Shown here: piece after piece, positions 1-8,484 of the stretch | Numbering within the stretch: the stretch's first letter is position 1 | Layout: the number at the start of each line of letters is the position of its first letter | NCBI RefSeq assembly: GCF_018682675.1 | Contig: NZ_JAFMTR010000060.1 | Span: 1-64,000, forward strand | Length of the DNA stretch: 64,000 nt | Direction: 5' to 3' | Source of the DNA: Sphingopyxis soli | GTDB taxonomy: Bacteria; Pseudomonadota; Alphaproteobacteria; Sphingomonadales; Sphingomonadaceae | Translations under genes and position numbers: made by a program | The notes under the pieces: model-generated | The model's input: the letters and a program-made list of their open reading frames with translations, nothing else | The model's database searches: none | What the model was told of the DNA's origin: nothing

Positions 1-7
1 CCCATGG

Positions 8-28
8 ATGCTGAAACGAGTTCAGCAT
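8..28. repeat. REP-like intergenic palindrome
   Basis: ATGCTGAA at 8-15 pairs perfectly with TTCAGCAT at 21-28 around a 5-base loop. The flanks (GG before, GACGAGAA after) match my memory of the short dispersed palindromes common in sphingomonad intergenic DNA. Only one copy was noticed in this window, so the repeat status rests on recall. Confidence 0.55.
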
Positions 29-126
29 GACGAGAATTGAAAGGCTGGAATCCACCCCAAAGCGGACGCCGCAGATAAATAACCCTTTCCTTCATTATCC
101 CGCTGTGCCAGCCGTCATCCGGCTTT

Positions 127-162
127 TCCATCTGGTCGATCAACTCCATCTGGTCGATCAAC
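127..162. repeat. Perfect 2 x 18-bp tandem repeat
   Basis: The 18-mer TCCATCTGGTCGATCAAC occurs twice back to back (127-144 and 145-162). Because 18 is a multiple of three it keeps every frame open; the minus strand would read LIDQME twice. It looks like a recent slippage duplication. No function is evident. Confidence 0.85.
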
Positions 163-379
163 GCGGCGAGGCGGGCAAGAAAAGCGGGTTTTCCGACCAG
201 AACAGCCCCTCTCGCCGCCCCGCCGCGCCACCGACCTCGCCGCCTTTTCCGACAAACCCAAATCCGCGTCTTTTCAGCCTTTCGTTCGCCGAACTTCATT
301 TGACTTTCGCGCATCGTCAATGCGATGAACGTTGCCACACGGTCGATACGGGTTGCAGACGACCGGCACGGAGACAGTA

Positions 380-1222
380 ATGGCAGATGAAGAGGTCGCC
401 GCGCAGGGCGAACTGGCGATCACGCGCACCGGCGACAAGCTCCGCCTCGCGCGCGAGAAGGCGGGCCTGTCGCTCGCCGACGTCGCGACGCGCACGCGCA
501 TCACGCAGCGCCATCTCGAAGCCATCGAAAAGTCCGACTTCACAGAGCTTCCCGGCCGCACCTATGTGACCGGATTCGCGCGCGCCTACGCCCGCGCCGT
601 CGACCTGCCCGAGGCCGAGATCGGCGCCGGCATCCGCCGCGAGCTGGAAGAGGACGCCTATGGGTCGCGTCCGCTCTACGAAGCCTATGAACCCACCGAT
701 CCTGCCCGCCTGCCCACCGCGCGCCTGACCTGGACGCTGGTGATCGTCGCGCTCCTGCTCGTGTCGGCCTATGGCGTGTGGCGCTTCCTGTCGGTCGAAC
801 CCGACGAGGCGCTGGTCGCTGCACAGAACCAGGCTGCCGACGATTCGGAAGCCCCCGCAACCAAGGCCGCGGCGCCCGCCCCGGCAAAGGCCGGGGCGGC
901 GATCGCCGCCAATGCTCCCGTCGTGCTGACCGGCATTTCCGAAGTCTGGATCGGCTTCGACGACGCCACGGGCAAGACCGAGAATTGGCGCACCCTCGAC
1001 GCTGGCGAAACCTATGAGGTGCCGCCCGCCTATATCGAGCAGTTCACGCTGCGTACCAGCATCCCGCAGGCGCTCAAGGTCACTGTCGGCGGCCGCGACG
1101 TCGGCCCGATCGGTCCCGCCGACACGCTGGTGAAGGGCATATCGCTGAAGCCCGCCGACCTCGTCGCGCGCGCCGAAGGCAGCCCGGCGGCGCCTGCCGC
1201 GGCGCCCAGGACCGGGGGCTGA
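380..1222 (+). CDS. Helix-turn-helix, single-TM, DUF4115 protein (RodZ-like)
   Basis: 280 aa. Residues about 17-57 form an XRE/HTH_25-type helix-turn-helix (GDKLRLAREKAGLSLADVA). One membrane segment lies at about 116-137. An Ala/Pro-rich linker follows, and then a DUF4115-type beta domain at about 185-257, outside the membrane. This order is that of RodZ, the cytoskeletal adaptor binding MreB in rod-shape maintenance. The start at 380 was chosen over an in-frame upstream ATG because a GGAG site lies 5-10 bases before it and the protein then begins at the HTH. It heads a run with ybgF, tilS and ftsH. Family membership is strong; a direct role in cell shape is inferred. Confidence 0.85.
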   Translation: MADEEVAAQGELAITRTGDKLRLAREKAGLSLADVATRTRITQRHLEAIEKSDFTELPGRTYVTGFARAYARAVDLPEAEIGAGIRRELEEDAYGSRPLYEAYEPTDPARLPTARLTWTLVIVALLLVSAYGVWRFLSVEPDEALVAAQNQAADDSEAPATKAAAPAPAKAGAAIAANAPVVLTGISEVWIGFDDATGKTENWRTLDAGETYEVPPAYIEQFTLRTSIPQALKVTVGGRDVGPIGPADTLVKGISLKPADLVARAEGSPAAPAAAPRTGG

Positions 1223-1353
1223 TCGCGCGCCGGATCGCCTCGTTCCGGCGACAACGCGCGACATCGCGCCGAAATGGGTTTGCGCGCCCGCGCTTTGCGG
1301 CGTTATGAATGGCTCCGCAGAATAGTTAATATCTCTTGGGGGCCAATCGGCAC

Positions 1354-2313
1354 ATGACGAAGCATCACATCACCCTTGCCGGCGCGGCCGCGATCGCGAT
1401 CGCCGTGGCGGCGCCCGTCGCGCTGGCGCAGGACGCGACGGTTGCGAAGCGCGTCGACAAGCTCGAAAAGGAAATGCGCGCCGTCCAGCGGCAGGTGTTC
1501 CCGGGCGGTGCCCCGGCCTTCTTCGAGGGCGAGATCGCACCCGACGCGACGCCGGGTCAGGTCGTGAAGAGCAATTCGCCGGTCGCCGACCTCACCGCGC
1601 GCGTCGATGCGCTCGAATCGCAGCTTCGGGCGCTCACCGGCCAGACCGAACAAAATGCCTTCCAGCTCCGCGAGCTCGAAAAGCAGTTCGCCGCCTATAA
1701 GGCCGAAATGGACAAGCGCGTGCCGCCCGCGGCTGCCGGCGAGCCGGCCGCGACGCCCGCCAGCCTGCCGGTGGTCGCCGCGCCCAGGCCAGCCGCGCCG
1801 ACGCCCGCCCCGGCGGCGACCGCCACGCCGCCGAAAAAGCCCGCGACGCCGCCCGCCGCCAGCGCCGGAAAGCCCGACGCAGCCCGCCTCGCGCTTGTGA
1901 AGAAGGTCGAAATCCCGTCGTCGGGCAACGAGCAGCAGGACGCCTATGATTATGGCTTCCGCCTCTGGTCGGCAAAACTCTATCCGGAGGCGCAGGCCCA
2001 GCTCAAGACGGTCGTCGCCAAATGGCCGAAGAGCAGCCAGGCGAGCTATGCGCAGAACCTGCTCGGCCGCGCCTATCTCGACGACGGCAAGCCCAGCCTC
2101 GCCGCGGTGGCCTTCTACAATAATTACAAGGATCGCCCCGACGGCCCGCGCGCCCCGCACAGCCTGATGTACATGGGGATCGCGCTCGACAAGCTCGGGC
2201 GCAAGGCCGACGCATGCAAGGCGTTCCGCGAACTCGACGAAGTCTATGGGACAAAAGCGCCGCAGGATGTCCGCACCGATGCAGCCGCCGCAAAAGCAAA
2301 AGCAGGCTGTTGA
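1354..2313 (+). CDS. ybgF: Tol-Pal cell division coordinator, YbgF/CpoB family
   Basis: 319 aa. A Sec signal peptide ends near residue 25 (VALAQ|D). A coiled coil spans about 27-125 and is rich in heptad Leu/Val. A Pro/Ala-rich linker follows, then TPR repeats over about 200-319, including the motif NLLGRAYLDDGKPSLA. This is the layout of periplasmic CpoB/YbgF, which links Tol-Pal outer-membrane constriction to septal peptidoglycan synthesis. An in-frame TTG at 1336 is possible, but ATG 1354 gives a clean signal peptide. No tol-pal genes are visible nearby. The end overlaps the start of tilS. Confidence 0.88.
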   Translation: MTKHHITLAGAAAIAIAVAAPVALAQDATVAKRVDKLEKEMRAVQRQVFPGGAPAFFEGEIAPDATPGQVVKSNSPVADLTARVDALESQLRALTGQTEQNAFQLRELEKQFAAYKAEMDKRVPPAAAGEPAATPASLPVVAAPRPAAPTPAPAATATPPKKPATPPAASAGKPDAARLALVKKVEIPSSGNEQQDAYDYGFRLWSAKLYPEAQAQLKTVVAKWPKSSQASYAQNLLGRAYLDDGKPSLAAVAFYNNYKDRPDGPRAPHSLMYMGIALDKLGRKADACKAFRELDEVYGTKAPQDVRTDAAAAKAKAGC

Positions 2314-3268
2314 CAGCGGCGACGCGGTCGAGCGCCTCGGCCGCGATCTCGCCGCGCTCGCCGGTCCCGACTGGCAGCGCCTCCATTATGGCGTCGCGGT
2401 GTCGGGCGGCCCCGACAGCATGGCCCTCCTCTGGCTGATGGCGACGCTGCTGCCCGGACAGGTCCGGGCGGTCACCGTCGACCACGGCCTGCGGAGGGAA
2501 TCGGCCGAGGAAGCGCGCATGGTCGCGGGTTTCTGCGCGCGCGAGCATATCGCGCACGCGACCTTGACGCCCCCGGTGCCGCTTCGCGGCTCGCTGCAGG
2601 CCGCGGCGCGCAGCGAGCGTTATCGCCTCATGGAGGACTGGCGCGCGGCGCACGGCCTTGCGCACCTGCTCACCGCGCACCACGCCGACGACCAGCTCGA
2701 AACGATCGTCATGCGCCTCAACCGCAGCAGCGGGGTCGGCGGCCTGGCCGCGATCCGCGCGCGCTACCGGCTCGTCCTGCGCCCGCTGCTCGGGTGGCGC
2801 CACGCCGAACTGCTGCGCATCGCGCTCGATCACGACATTCCCTTCGTCGACGACCCCTCGAACAGCGACGACCGCTTCGACCGCGCGCGGCTGCGCCACG
2901 CCCTCGCCTCGCAGACCGCGATCGACGTGGGGGCGGCGGCGCGCTCGGCGGGCTGGCTGGCCGAGGCCGACGAGGCGATCGACTGGGCGGTCGAACGGCT
3001 GATCGCGAACTGGCCCGACGCCTCCGACATCGCGGTCATTCGCGACGAAGGCTATCCGGCCGAGATTTTCCGCCGCGTCGTCACCCAGCGCCTGCGCGCG
3101 AACGACGGTCAGCTTCGCCTGCGCGGCGCCTCGCTCGACGGGGTGATCGCGGCGATGAAGGGCGGCCGCCGCGCGATGGTCGGCGCGCTGCTGATCGACG
3201 CCGTGCCGGGGCTTCAGGGCACGATCTGGCGCATTTCCGCCGCACCGCGCCGAAAAGCCCGAAAATAG
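2279..3268 (+). CDS. tilS: tRNA(Ile)-lysidine synthase
   Basis: About 329 aa. It converts C34 of the tRNA-Ile CAU anticodon to lysidine using ATP and lysine, an essential decoding step. The PP-loop ATPase motif SGGPDS lies about 42-47 residues from this start. LTAHHADDQLET and RYRLVLRPLL are typical of the TilS N-type ATP pyrophosphatase domain. The C-terminal part is short, as in compact alphaproteobacterial TilS. ATG 2246 and 2267 are alternative in-frame starts; 2279 was chosen because AGGA lies about 11 bases upstream and it shortens the overlap with ybgF. The stop is certain, the start is not. Confidence 0.9.
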   Translation: MQPPQKQKQAVDSGDAVERLGRDLAALAGPDWQRLHYGVAVSGGPDSMALLWLMATLLPGQVRAVTVDHGLRRESAEEARMVAGFCAREHIAHATLTPPVPLRGSLQAAARSERYRLMEDWRAAHGLAHLLTAHHADDQLETIVMRLNRSSGVGGLAAIRARYRLVLRPLLGWRHAELLRIALDHDIPFVDDPSNSDDRFDRARLRHALASQTAIDVGAAARSAGWLAEADEAIDWAVERLIANWPDASDIAVIRDEGYPAEIFRRVVTQRLRANDGQLRLRGASLDGVIAAMKGGRRAMVGALLIDAVPGLQGTIWRISAAPRRKARK

Positions 3269-3355
3269 GACAATCTGGCTCATTGTCATTTAACCCAATT
3301 ATCCTACATTATCGGGATTGAAGCGCGAACGTGCGCGAAGTTTGGAAAGTTTCCG

Positions 3356-5299
3356 ATGCAGGACGACAAGGAACCGCAGGGCAATCCCTGGATGAAGAGC
3401 GTGATGATCTGGAGCGGCATCCTGCTCGCCATGCTCCTCGTCGCCTCGATGTTCGGCGGCGCCACCCAGCCCACCGGAGCGCCCCTCGCCTATTCCGAGT
3501 TCCGGCAGAAGGTTCAGGAAGGCGCGGTCAAGGAGGTCGTGCTGTCGGAGGATCGCGTAACCGGCAAGCTCGACAATGGCGAAAGCTTCACCGCGAACAT
3601 CGTCCGCGACCCCGACCTGTTGAAGATGCTCAACGACAATAACGTCAAATATGACGGCAAGCCGACCGAGGTCCCCAATTTCTGGATGTATCTGCTCGTC
3701 CAGTCGCTGCCGTTCCTGCTGATTCTGGGCATCGCCTTCTTCGTCTTTCGCCAGGTGCAGAAGAACAACGGTTCGGGCGCGATGGGCTTTGGCAAGAGCC
3801 GCGCCAAGATGCTTACCGAAAAGCAGGGCCGCGTGACCTTCGACGATGTCGCCGGCATCGACGAGGCGCGCGAGGAACTTCAGGAAATCGTCGAGTTCCT
3901 GAAAGACCCCAGCAAATTCTCGAAACTCGGCGGCCAGATCCCGAAGGGCGCACTGCTCGTCGGCTCGCCCGGCACCGGCAAGACTCTGCTCGCCCGCGCG
4001 ATCGCGGGTGAGGCGGGGGTTCCCTTCTTCACCATTTCGGGTTCGGACTTTGTCGAGATGTTCGTCGGTGTCGGCGCCAGCCGCGTCCGCGACATGTTCG
4101 AACAGGCCAAGCGCAATGCGCCGTGCATCGTCTTCATCGACGAAATCGACGCCGTCGGCCGCCATCGCGGTGCCGGGCTCGGCAACGGCAACGACGAGCG
4201 CGAGCAGACGCTGAACCAACTGCTCGTCGAGATGGACGGCTTCGAGGCGAACGAAGGCATCATCATCGTCGCGGCAACCAACCGCCCCGACGTGCTCGAC
4301 CCCGCCCTGCTCCGCCCGGGCCGCTTCGACCGTCAGGTCGTCGTGCCGCGCCCCGACATCGAAGGCCGCCAGAAGATCCTCGAGGTCCACACGCGCAAGA
4401 AACCGCTTGCGCCCGACGTCGACTTGCGCCGGATCGCGCGCGGCACGCCGGGCTTCTCGGGCGCCGACCTGGCAAACCTTGCCAACGAGGCGGCGCTGCT
4501 CGCGGCGCGCAAGGGCAAGCGTCTGATCGCCTCGAACGAGTTCGAGGAAGCCAAGGACAAGGTGTTGATGGGCGCCGAGCGCCGCTCGATGGTGATGACC
4601 GAGGACGAGAAGAAGGCGACCGCCTATCACGAGGCCGGCCACGCGCTCGTCTCGATTCACGTCGAGGGCAATGATCCGCTCCACAAGGTCACGATCATCC
4701 CGCGCGGCCGCGCGCTGGGCGTGACGTGGAACCTGCCCGAACGCGACCGCTATTCGATGAACATGAAGCAAATGAAGGCGCGCCTCGCGCTCTGCTTCGG
4801 CGGCCGCATCGCCGAACAGCTCATCTATGGCAAGGACGAGCTCAACACCGGCGCGTCGAACGACATCCAGCAGGCGACCGACTCGGCGCGCGCAATGGTC
4901 ATGGAATATGGCATGTCCGAAAAGCTCGGCTGGCTGCGTTACCGCGACAATCAGGACGAGGTCTTCCTCGGCCACAGCGTATCGCGCGCGCAGAACATGT
5001 CCGAAGAGACCGCCAGGCTGATCGACGCCGAAGTCCGCCGTCTGGTCGAGGAAGGTGAAAAGACCGCCCGCAAGGTGCTCACCGAGCATCTCGACGAGCT
5101 CCACCTGCTCGCAGGCGCGCTGCTCGAATATGAGACGCTGTCGGGCGAGGAAGCGCGCCGTGCGATCAAGGGTGAAGACATCGGCCGCGAGAACGACCAG
5201 GACAGGTCGGGTACGCCCGTATCGGGCCACGCCGGCGGCCTGCCGCAGATCAAGCGCAAGCCCCGCCCCTTCGGCGACGCCAACCCGCAAGGCGTCTGA
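3356..5299 (+). CDS. ftsH: ATP-dependent zinc metalloprotease FtsH
   Basis: 647 aa, usual FtsH length. Two membrane segments (about 14-34 and 112-131) bracket a periplasmic domain. The AAA domain has Walker A GSPGTGKT (203-210), Walker B IVFIDEID (258-265) and an SRH region ending RPGRFDRQV. The protease site HEAGH is at 425-429, with the third zinc ligand probably Asp in GASNDI. It degrades unassembled membrane proteins and selected soluble substrates. Walker A has Ser where many FtsH have Pro (GPPGTGKT), which should not affect catalysis. Preceded by an AT-richer gap of 87 bases that probably holds its own promoter. The tilS-ftsH order is widespread in Proteobacteria. Confidence 0.97.
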   Translation: MQDDKEPQGNPWMKSVMIWSGILLAMLLVASMFGGATQPTGAPLAYSEFRQKVQEGAVKEVVLSEDRVTGKLDNGESFTANIVRDPDLLKMLNDNNVKYDGKPTEVPNFWMYLLVQSLPFLLILGIAFFVFRQVQKNNGSGAMGFGKSRAKMLTEKQGRVTFDDVAGIDEAREELQEIVEFLKDPSKFSKLGGQIPKGALLVGSPGTGKTLLARAIAGEAGVPFFTISGSDFVEMFVGVGASRVRDMFEQAKRNAPCIVFIDEIDAVGRHRGAGLGNGNDEREQTLNQLLVEMDGFEANEGIIIVAATNRPDVLDPALLRPGRFDRQVVVPRPDIEGRQKILEVHTRKKPLAPDVDLRRIARGTPGFSGADLANLANEAALLAARKGKRLIASNEFEEAKDKVLMGAERRSMVMTEDEKKATAYHEAGHALVSIHVEGNDPLHKVTIIPRGRALGVTWNLPERDRYSMNMKQMKARLALCFGGRIAEQLIYGKDELNTGASNDIQQATDSARAMVMEYGMSEKLGWLRYRDNQDEVFLGHSVSRAQNMSEETARLIDAEVRRLVEEGEKTARKVLTEHLDELHLLAGALLEYETLSGEEARRAIKGEDIGRENDQDRSGTPVSGHAGGLPQIKRKPRPFGDANPQGV

Positions 5300-5339
5300 T
5301 TCAGACCTTGTTCAGTGATTTGAAGCGATTCCGGGCCGC

Positions 5340-5735
5340 ATGACCAGCAGGGACATGCGGCCCGGATTGGCTTTGGCCGCGCTCGGCGCGGGCGTCATGC
5401 TGTGCGGCATGGCGCCCGGCGACATGAGCGTCGCCACCTTTCTCCAGCGCGCGAGCCTGCTCGAACGGCTGGGCCCGCTCGCCATCGCCACACCGGAAGC
5501 GCAACTGCTGAAAGGCGAGGTTATCGCCGCTGGCAGGCGCTACAAGGCGCGGATCGATGCCGACCGCAAGGCCGGTCGCAAAACGGCAAGCTGCCCGCCC
5601 GAAAGCGGCACGCTGACCCCGGAACAATGGCTTGCGCACCTGCGCAGCTACCCCGCCCAGTCGCGCAAAATGATCTCGATCTATTCGGCATTCGACGGGC
5701 TGATGCGGAAACGCTATCCCTGCCCGGCGCAATAG
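5340..5735 (+). CDS. Small exported protein, Rap1a/Tai-like pattern (uncertain)
   Basis: 131 aa. The N-terminus looks like a signal peptide (basic start, then LALAALGAGVMLCGMA). The mature part has two cysteines: SCPPESGTLTPEQW at about 84-97 and RKRYPC at the end. A Cys-rich start, T..QW..HL..YP and a terminal YPC resemble the Rap1a/Tai fold of periplasmic immunity or structural proteins, but this is a weak pattern match. No toxin-like neighbour is seen. It lies 40 bases after ftsH and could be co-transcribed. Otherwise a hypothetical protein. Confidence 0.6.
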   Translation: MTSRDMRPGLALAALGAGVMLCGMAPGDMSVATFLQRASLLERLGPLAIATPEAQLLKGEVIAAGRRYKARIDADRKAGRKTASCPPESGTLTPEQWLAHLRSYPAQSRKMISIYSAFDGLMRKRYPCPAQ

Positions 5736-5756
5736 AATGGCTTCGAGGAGAGACGC

Positions 5757-5979
5757 ATGAGGTCTTGCGGATCAGCGCTGCTTGCGGCCGCGCTCGTGCC
5801 GGGCGCATATCCTGTTGCAGCGCAAGGCACGCTGACATCGGGCGCTTGCTGTTCCGGTCGCGGGCGCCGCGCCGCTGGCCGCAACCGCCAGCGACGTAAC
5901 CCACGTCCGCTGGTTGTGGAGCACCCCGGTTTCCCCCGGCACCTCGCGCGCCGTCGCCTTCTTCGGCAAAGTGAAGTGA
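5757..5979 (+). pseudogene. Small exported protein gene, apparently frameshifted
   Basis: From ATG 5757 a signal peptide is readable (SALLAAALVPGAYPVAAQ|G). After about codon 29 the frame becomes Arg-rich and unlike protein. The +1 frame from about 5845 to a TGA at 5977-5979 reads LAVPVAGAAPLAATAS..., then VRWLWSTP and a final FFGKVK, with G or C at nearly every third codon position, as real genes here have. Together they suggest one protein of about 73 aa split by an indel near 5841-5850. Either a broken gene or a sequencing error. The unshifted frame would run to 6005, overlapping the next gene. Confidence 0.4.
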
Positions 5980-6001
5980 CCGGCACGGATCTGCGCGCGC
6001 G

Positions 6002-6607
6002 ATGACCATCTATTGCGACGAATCCGGGGGGCTCAACGCCGGGGCGATGGCCTTCGCGGCGGCGATGCTGTCATCGGAGGCCGCGGCGGTCATTCACGCG
6101 CGCTTCCGCGCCGTCACCGGCTTGCGCGGCGAACTCAAGGGCAGCCGGATCAGCCTCACCGAGCGCGCCTATCTGCTCGAGCTGTTCGACCGCGCCGGTG
6201 GACGTGCCTGGGTTGCGGTCGCGAGGCGCGAGACGCTGGCGCCGCCCTCCGACGGCAAGCCGCCGAGCGACCTCGCGCTTTACACCGCCCTCCTCGATTT
6301 GGCGGTGAGCAGTTGGCTACCCGAAACCGGCGGCGTATGTACCGACGTGGTGATCGACGATGGGCGCTATGATCCGGCGATTCTCGCGGGCGTGCGCCAA
6401 ACGATCCAGGCGGGGCTCGCGGGATGGGGGCAGGCCTCTCTCGCCGACAGCCGCCGTTCCGAGGGGGTCCAGATTGCCGATGTGATCGCCAACAGCCTGT
6501 TCAACGTCACGATCGGTTCGCCGCGCGCACAGCGCATCGGCGTGATCATCGAACCGCTGCTCGCCTCGCGCGCGATCCGCATCGCCGAACTGAATCGGCT
6601 TCGCTGA
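6002..6607 (+). CDS. DUF3800 domain-containing protein
   Basis: 201 aa. It opens MTIYCDESGG: the Asp-Glu-Ser near the N-terminus is the hallmark of DUF3800, a family with an RNase H-like fold whose biochemical role is not settled. Later motifs fit: ELKGSRIS (about 39-46), VVIDDGRYD (about 117-125) and VQIADVIANSLF (about 157-168), supplying further acidic residues for a presumed metal site. DUF3800 genes are often found in mobile or defence contexts; here no such partners are visible, only the frameshifted gene upstream and rpoZ convergent downstream. Confidence 0.75.
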   Translation: MTIYCDESGGLNAGAMAFAAAMLSSEAAAVIHARFRAVTGLRGELKGSRISLTERAYLLELFDRAGGRAWVAVARRETLAPPSDGKPPSDLALYTALLDLAVSSWLPETGGVCTDVVIDDGRYDPAILAGVRQTIQAGLAGWGQASLADSRRSEGVQIADVIANSLFNVTIGSPRAQRIGVIIEPLLASRAIRIAELNRLR

Positions 6608-6633
6608 CAGCAATGCGCGCCTGCCAACAAGAA

Positions 6634-6655
6634 GGGCCGCGGTTTCCCGCGGCCC
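6634..6655. terminator. Bidirectional terminator between DUF3800 gene and rpoZ
   Basis: GGGCCGCGG (6634-6642) pairs with CCGCGGCCC (6647-6655) over a 4-base loop. The plus strand continues with CTTTG; the minus strand continues with CTTCTTGTTGG. The hairpin sits between convergent stops at 6607 and 6680, so it can serve both genes. Confidence 0.75.
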
Positions 6656-6679
6656 CTTTGGCGATCGCCGTCGCTTCGC

Positions 6680-7024
6680 TTATTCGAAGTCGACGCCGCC
6701 ACCCGCCGGGCTGCGCGGCGGCGCAGCGGCGGTCAGGCGAAGCGCTTCGGCCGAACGCGCGATCGAGCTGATTTCATCGGGCGTGTCGTCATCGTCGACG
6801 ACGACCTTCTGCAGCGTGCCGACGAGCGCATCCTTGAGCTCGACCGGACGGATCGTCTGTTCGGCGATTTCGCGCAGCGCGACGACGGGGTTCTTGTCGC
6901 GGTCGCGATCGACCGTCAGCTCCGATCCGCCCGAGATTTCGCGGGCACGGTGCGCCGAGAGCAGCACCAGGTCGAAACGGTTGGGAACCTTGTCGACGCA
7001 ATCTTCGACGGTAACGCGGGCCAT
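6680..7024 (-). CDS. rpoZ: DNA-directed RNA polymerase omega subunit
   Basis: 114 aa. N-terminus [21 protein letters not shown], followed by [11 protein letters not shown], is the conserved RpoZ core (residues 1-32) that clamps the beta-prime C-terminus during core polymerase assembly. [10 protein letters not shown] matches the second conserved block. A poorly conserved acidic/Ala-rich tail follows, as in other alphaproteobacteria. An AAGGAAAC-like ribosome binding site precedes the ATG. It is divergent from the phospholipase D gene, the shared 146-base gap presumably holding both promoters. spoT, a common rpoZ neighbour, is absent. Confidence 0.96.
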   Translation of the reverse strand: MARVTVEDCVDKVPNRFDLVLLSAHRAREISGGSELTVDRDRDKNPVVALREIAEQTIRPVELKDALVGTLQKVVVDDDDTPDEISSIARSAEALRLTAAAPPRSPAGGGVDFE

Positions 7025-7170
7025 GTTGTTTCCTTAAAAGTCGGAGAGGCCAGCCAATGGCATGGCGGCAAGCGCTGCGCGCTAGCAGGGGGCCATGCGA
7101 ATGTCAATCAAACCGGCCTGCCGCAACCGCGCGCTTGCGGCCCTCGACGCGCCCGGCCTATGAGCAGGAG

Positions 7171-8388
7171 ATGACCGATGCCGCCGTTCCCGTCAGCGAG
7201 CCCTCCGCGAGCGCGGGCGACGGGATGAAGGCAGAGGTTGGCGGCCACCGGCTCGAACTGATTTTCGACGGCGACCGGCGCCTCGAACGCCTGCTTGCGT
7301 TGATCAACGGCGCGATCCGCAGCATCGATCTCATCATGTACATCTTCGAGCATGACGGCGCGGGCACCCGCGTGCTGGACGCGATGACTGCCGCCGCGCG
7401 GCGCGGCGTGCGCGTGCGCGCGGTGATCGACAGCTTCGGCTCGGGCGATGTGGCCGACAGCGTCTTCGTGCCGCTGCGCGAGGCGGGGGGCACGGTGACC
7501 TTCTTCTCGCGCCGCTGGCGATCGAGCTACCTCGTCCGCAACCACCAGAAGTTGATCCTGATCGACGGGCATGTCGCGGTCACCGGCGGCTTCAATATCG
7601 CCGATGACTATCTGAGCAAGCCACGCGGCGACTGCTGGTTCGACCTCGGACTTGTGGTCGCTGGCCCGACCGTCGCGCGCGCGGTTCAATGGTTCGATAC
7701 GATCCACCACTATACCGCCCACGACGACGGCAAGCTGCTGATGCTGCGGCGGCTGGTTCGCGAATGGAATATCGGCACGGGGCCGGTGCAGTGGCTGGTC
7801 GGCGGACCGACCGAGCGGCTGTCGCCCTGGGCGCGGGCCGTGCGGGCGGACCTCGACCGCGGCCGCCGCCTTGATATGGTGATGGCCTATTTTTCGCCCG
7901 GCCAGGGCATGTTGCGACGGATTGGGCGGCTGGCGCGCCGCGGCAAGGCGCGCTTCATCATGGCGGCGAAGTCGGACAATCCGGCAACGATCGGCGCCTC
8001 GCGCCTTCTCTACGGCTTCCTGCTGCGCCGCGGCGCAGACATCCGGGAATATCGGCCGTGCAAATTGCACATGAAGCTGATCGTCATCGACGACGTCACC
8101 TATATCGGAACCGCCAATTTCGACATGCGGAGCCTGTTCATCAATGTCGAGTTGATGGTGCGGATCACCGATGCCGCCTTTGCCGAAGGACTGCGCGATT
8201 TCGTCGCAGGCCTTGAGCCGCAATGCGACGTCGTCACCGTCGAATCGCACAAGAAGCGCGGAACCTGGCTGACCCGCCTGCGCTGGTTTCTTGCCTGGTT
8301 CGTCGTGGGTTTCGCCGACTACACCGTCACACGCCGGTTGAACTTCGGGCTCACCGAACACGACCCGCGCGTCGATGCGCTGCCTTAG
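7171..8388 (+). CDS. Phospholipase D-family protein, cardiolipin synthase-like
   Basis: 405 aa. Two HKD motifs: H125-x-K127-x4-D132 (RNHQKLILID) and H300-x-K302-x4-D307 (LHMKLIVIDD). This is the paired active site of cardiolipin synthases and related PLD enzymes, which move phosphatidyl groups through a phosphohistidine intermediate. A hydrophobic C-terminal stretch (WFLAWFVVGFADY) may touch the membrane; the two N-terminal TM helices of ClsA are missing, so it resembles ClsB-type enzymes more. The start at 7171 was chosen because AGGAG directly precedes it; a longer frame from 7057 is Arg-rich and non-coding in character. Substrate is inferred from family. Confidence 0.88.
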   Translation: MTDAAVPVSEPSASAGDGMKAEVGGHRLELIFDGDRRLERLLALINGAIRSIDLIMYIFEHDGAGTRVLDAMTAAARRGVRVRAVIDSFGSGDVADSVFVPLREAGGTVTFFSRRWRSSYLVRNHQKLILIDGHVAVTGGFNIADDYLSKPRGDCWFDLGLVVAGPTVARAVQWFDTIHHYTAHDDGKLLMLRRLVREWNIGTGPVQWLVGGPTERLSPWARAVRADLDRGRRLDMVMAYFSPGQGMLRRIGRLARRGKARFIMAAKSDNPATIGASRLLYGFLLRRGADIREYRPCKLHMKLIVIDDVTYIGTANFDMRSLFINVELMVRITDAAFAEGLRDFVAGLEPQCDVVTVESHKKRGTWLTRLRWFLAWFVVGFADYTVTRRLNFGLTEHDPRVDALP

Positions 8389-8484
8389 GGTCAGGACCCG
8401 TGAATTGCTCGCTCAAGGCTTGAAGCGGTTTGGCTCAGGGCGAGGATCCGTGACCATTTCTATGGCCCTCCGGCGAAACCGTCG

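Larger units (their letters stand above)
1..379. other. Intergenic/leader region before the rodZ-like gene
   Basis: No convincing gene lies here. It holds a REP-like palindrome (8-28), a perfect 18-bp tandem duplication (127-162) and, just before the next gene, a GGAG-type ribosome binding site at about 370-375. A minus-strand frame is open from about 303 to the window edge, but it reads through the palindrome as the peptide RHAELVSAS, which I recall as a typical spurious translation of alphaproteobacterial dispersed repeats. I do not call that frame a gene. Confidence 0.5.

Noticed and set aside
1-303. Minus-strand frame running off the left edge
   Set aside because: It translates the REP-like palindrome as RHAELVSAS, a known kind of artefact, and lacks a ribosome binding site. 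Not excluded completely; noted in findings.
3299-5290. Long minus-strand open frame (663 codons) opposite ftsH
   Set aside because: It is the antisense shadow of a perfect FtsH. High-GC coding DNA leaves long antisense frames; the translation has no domain.
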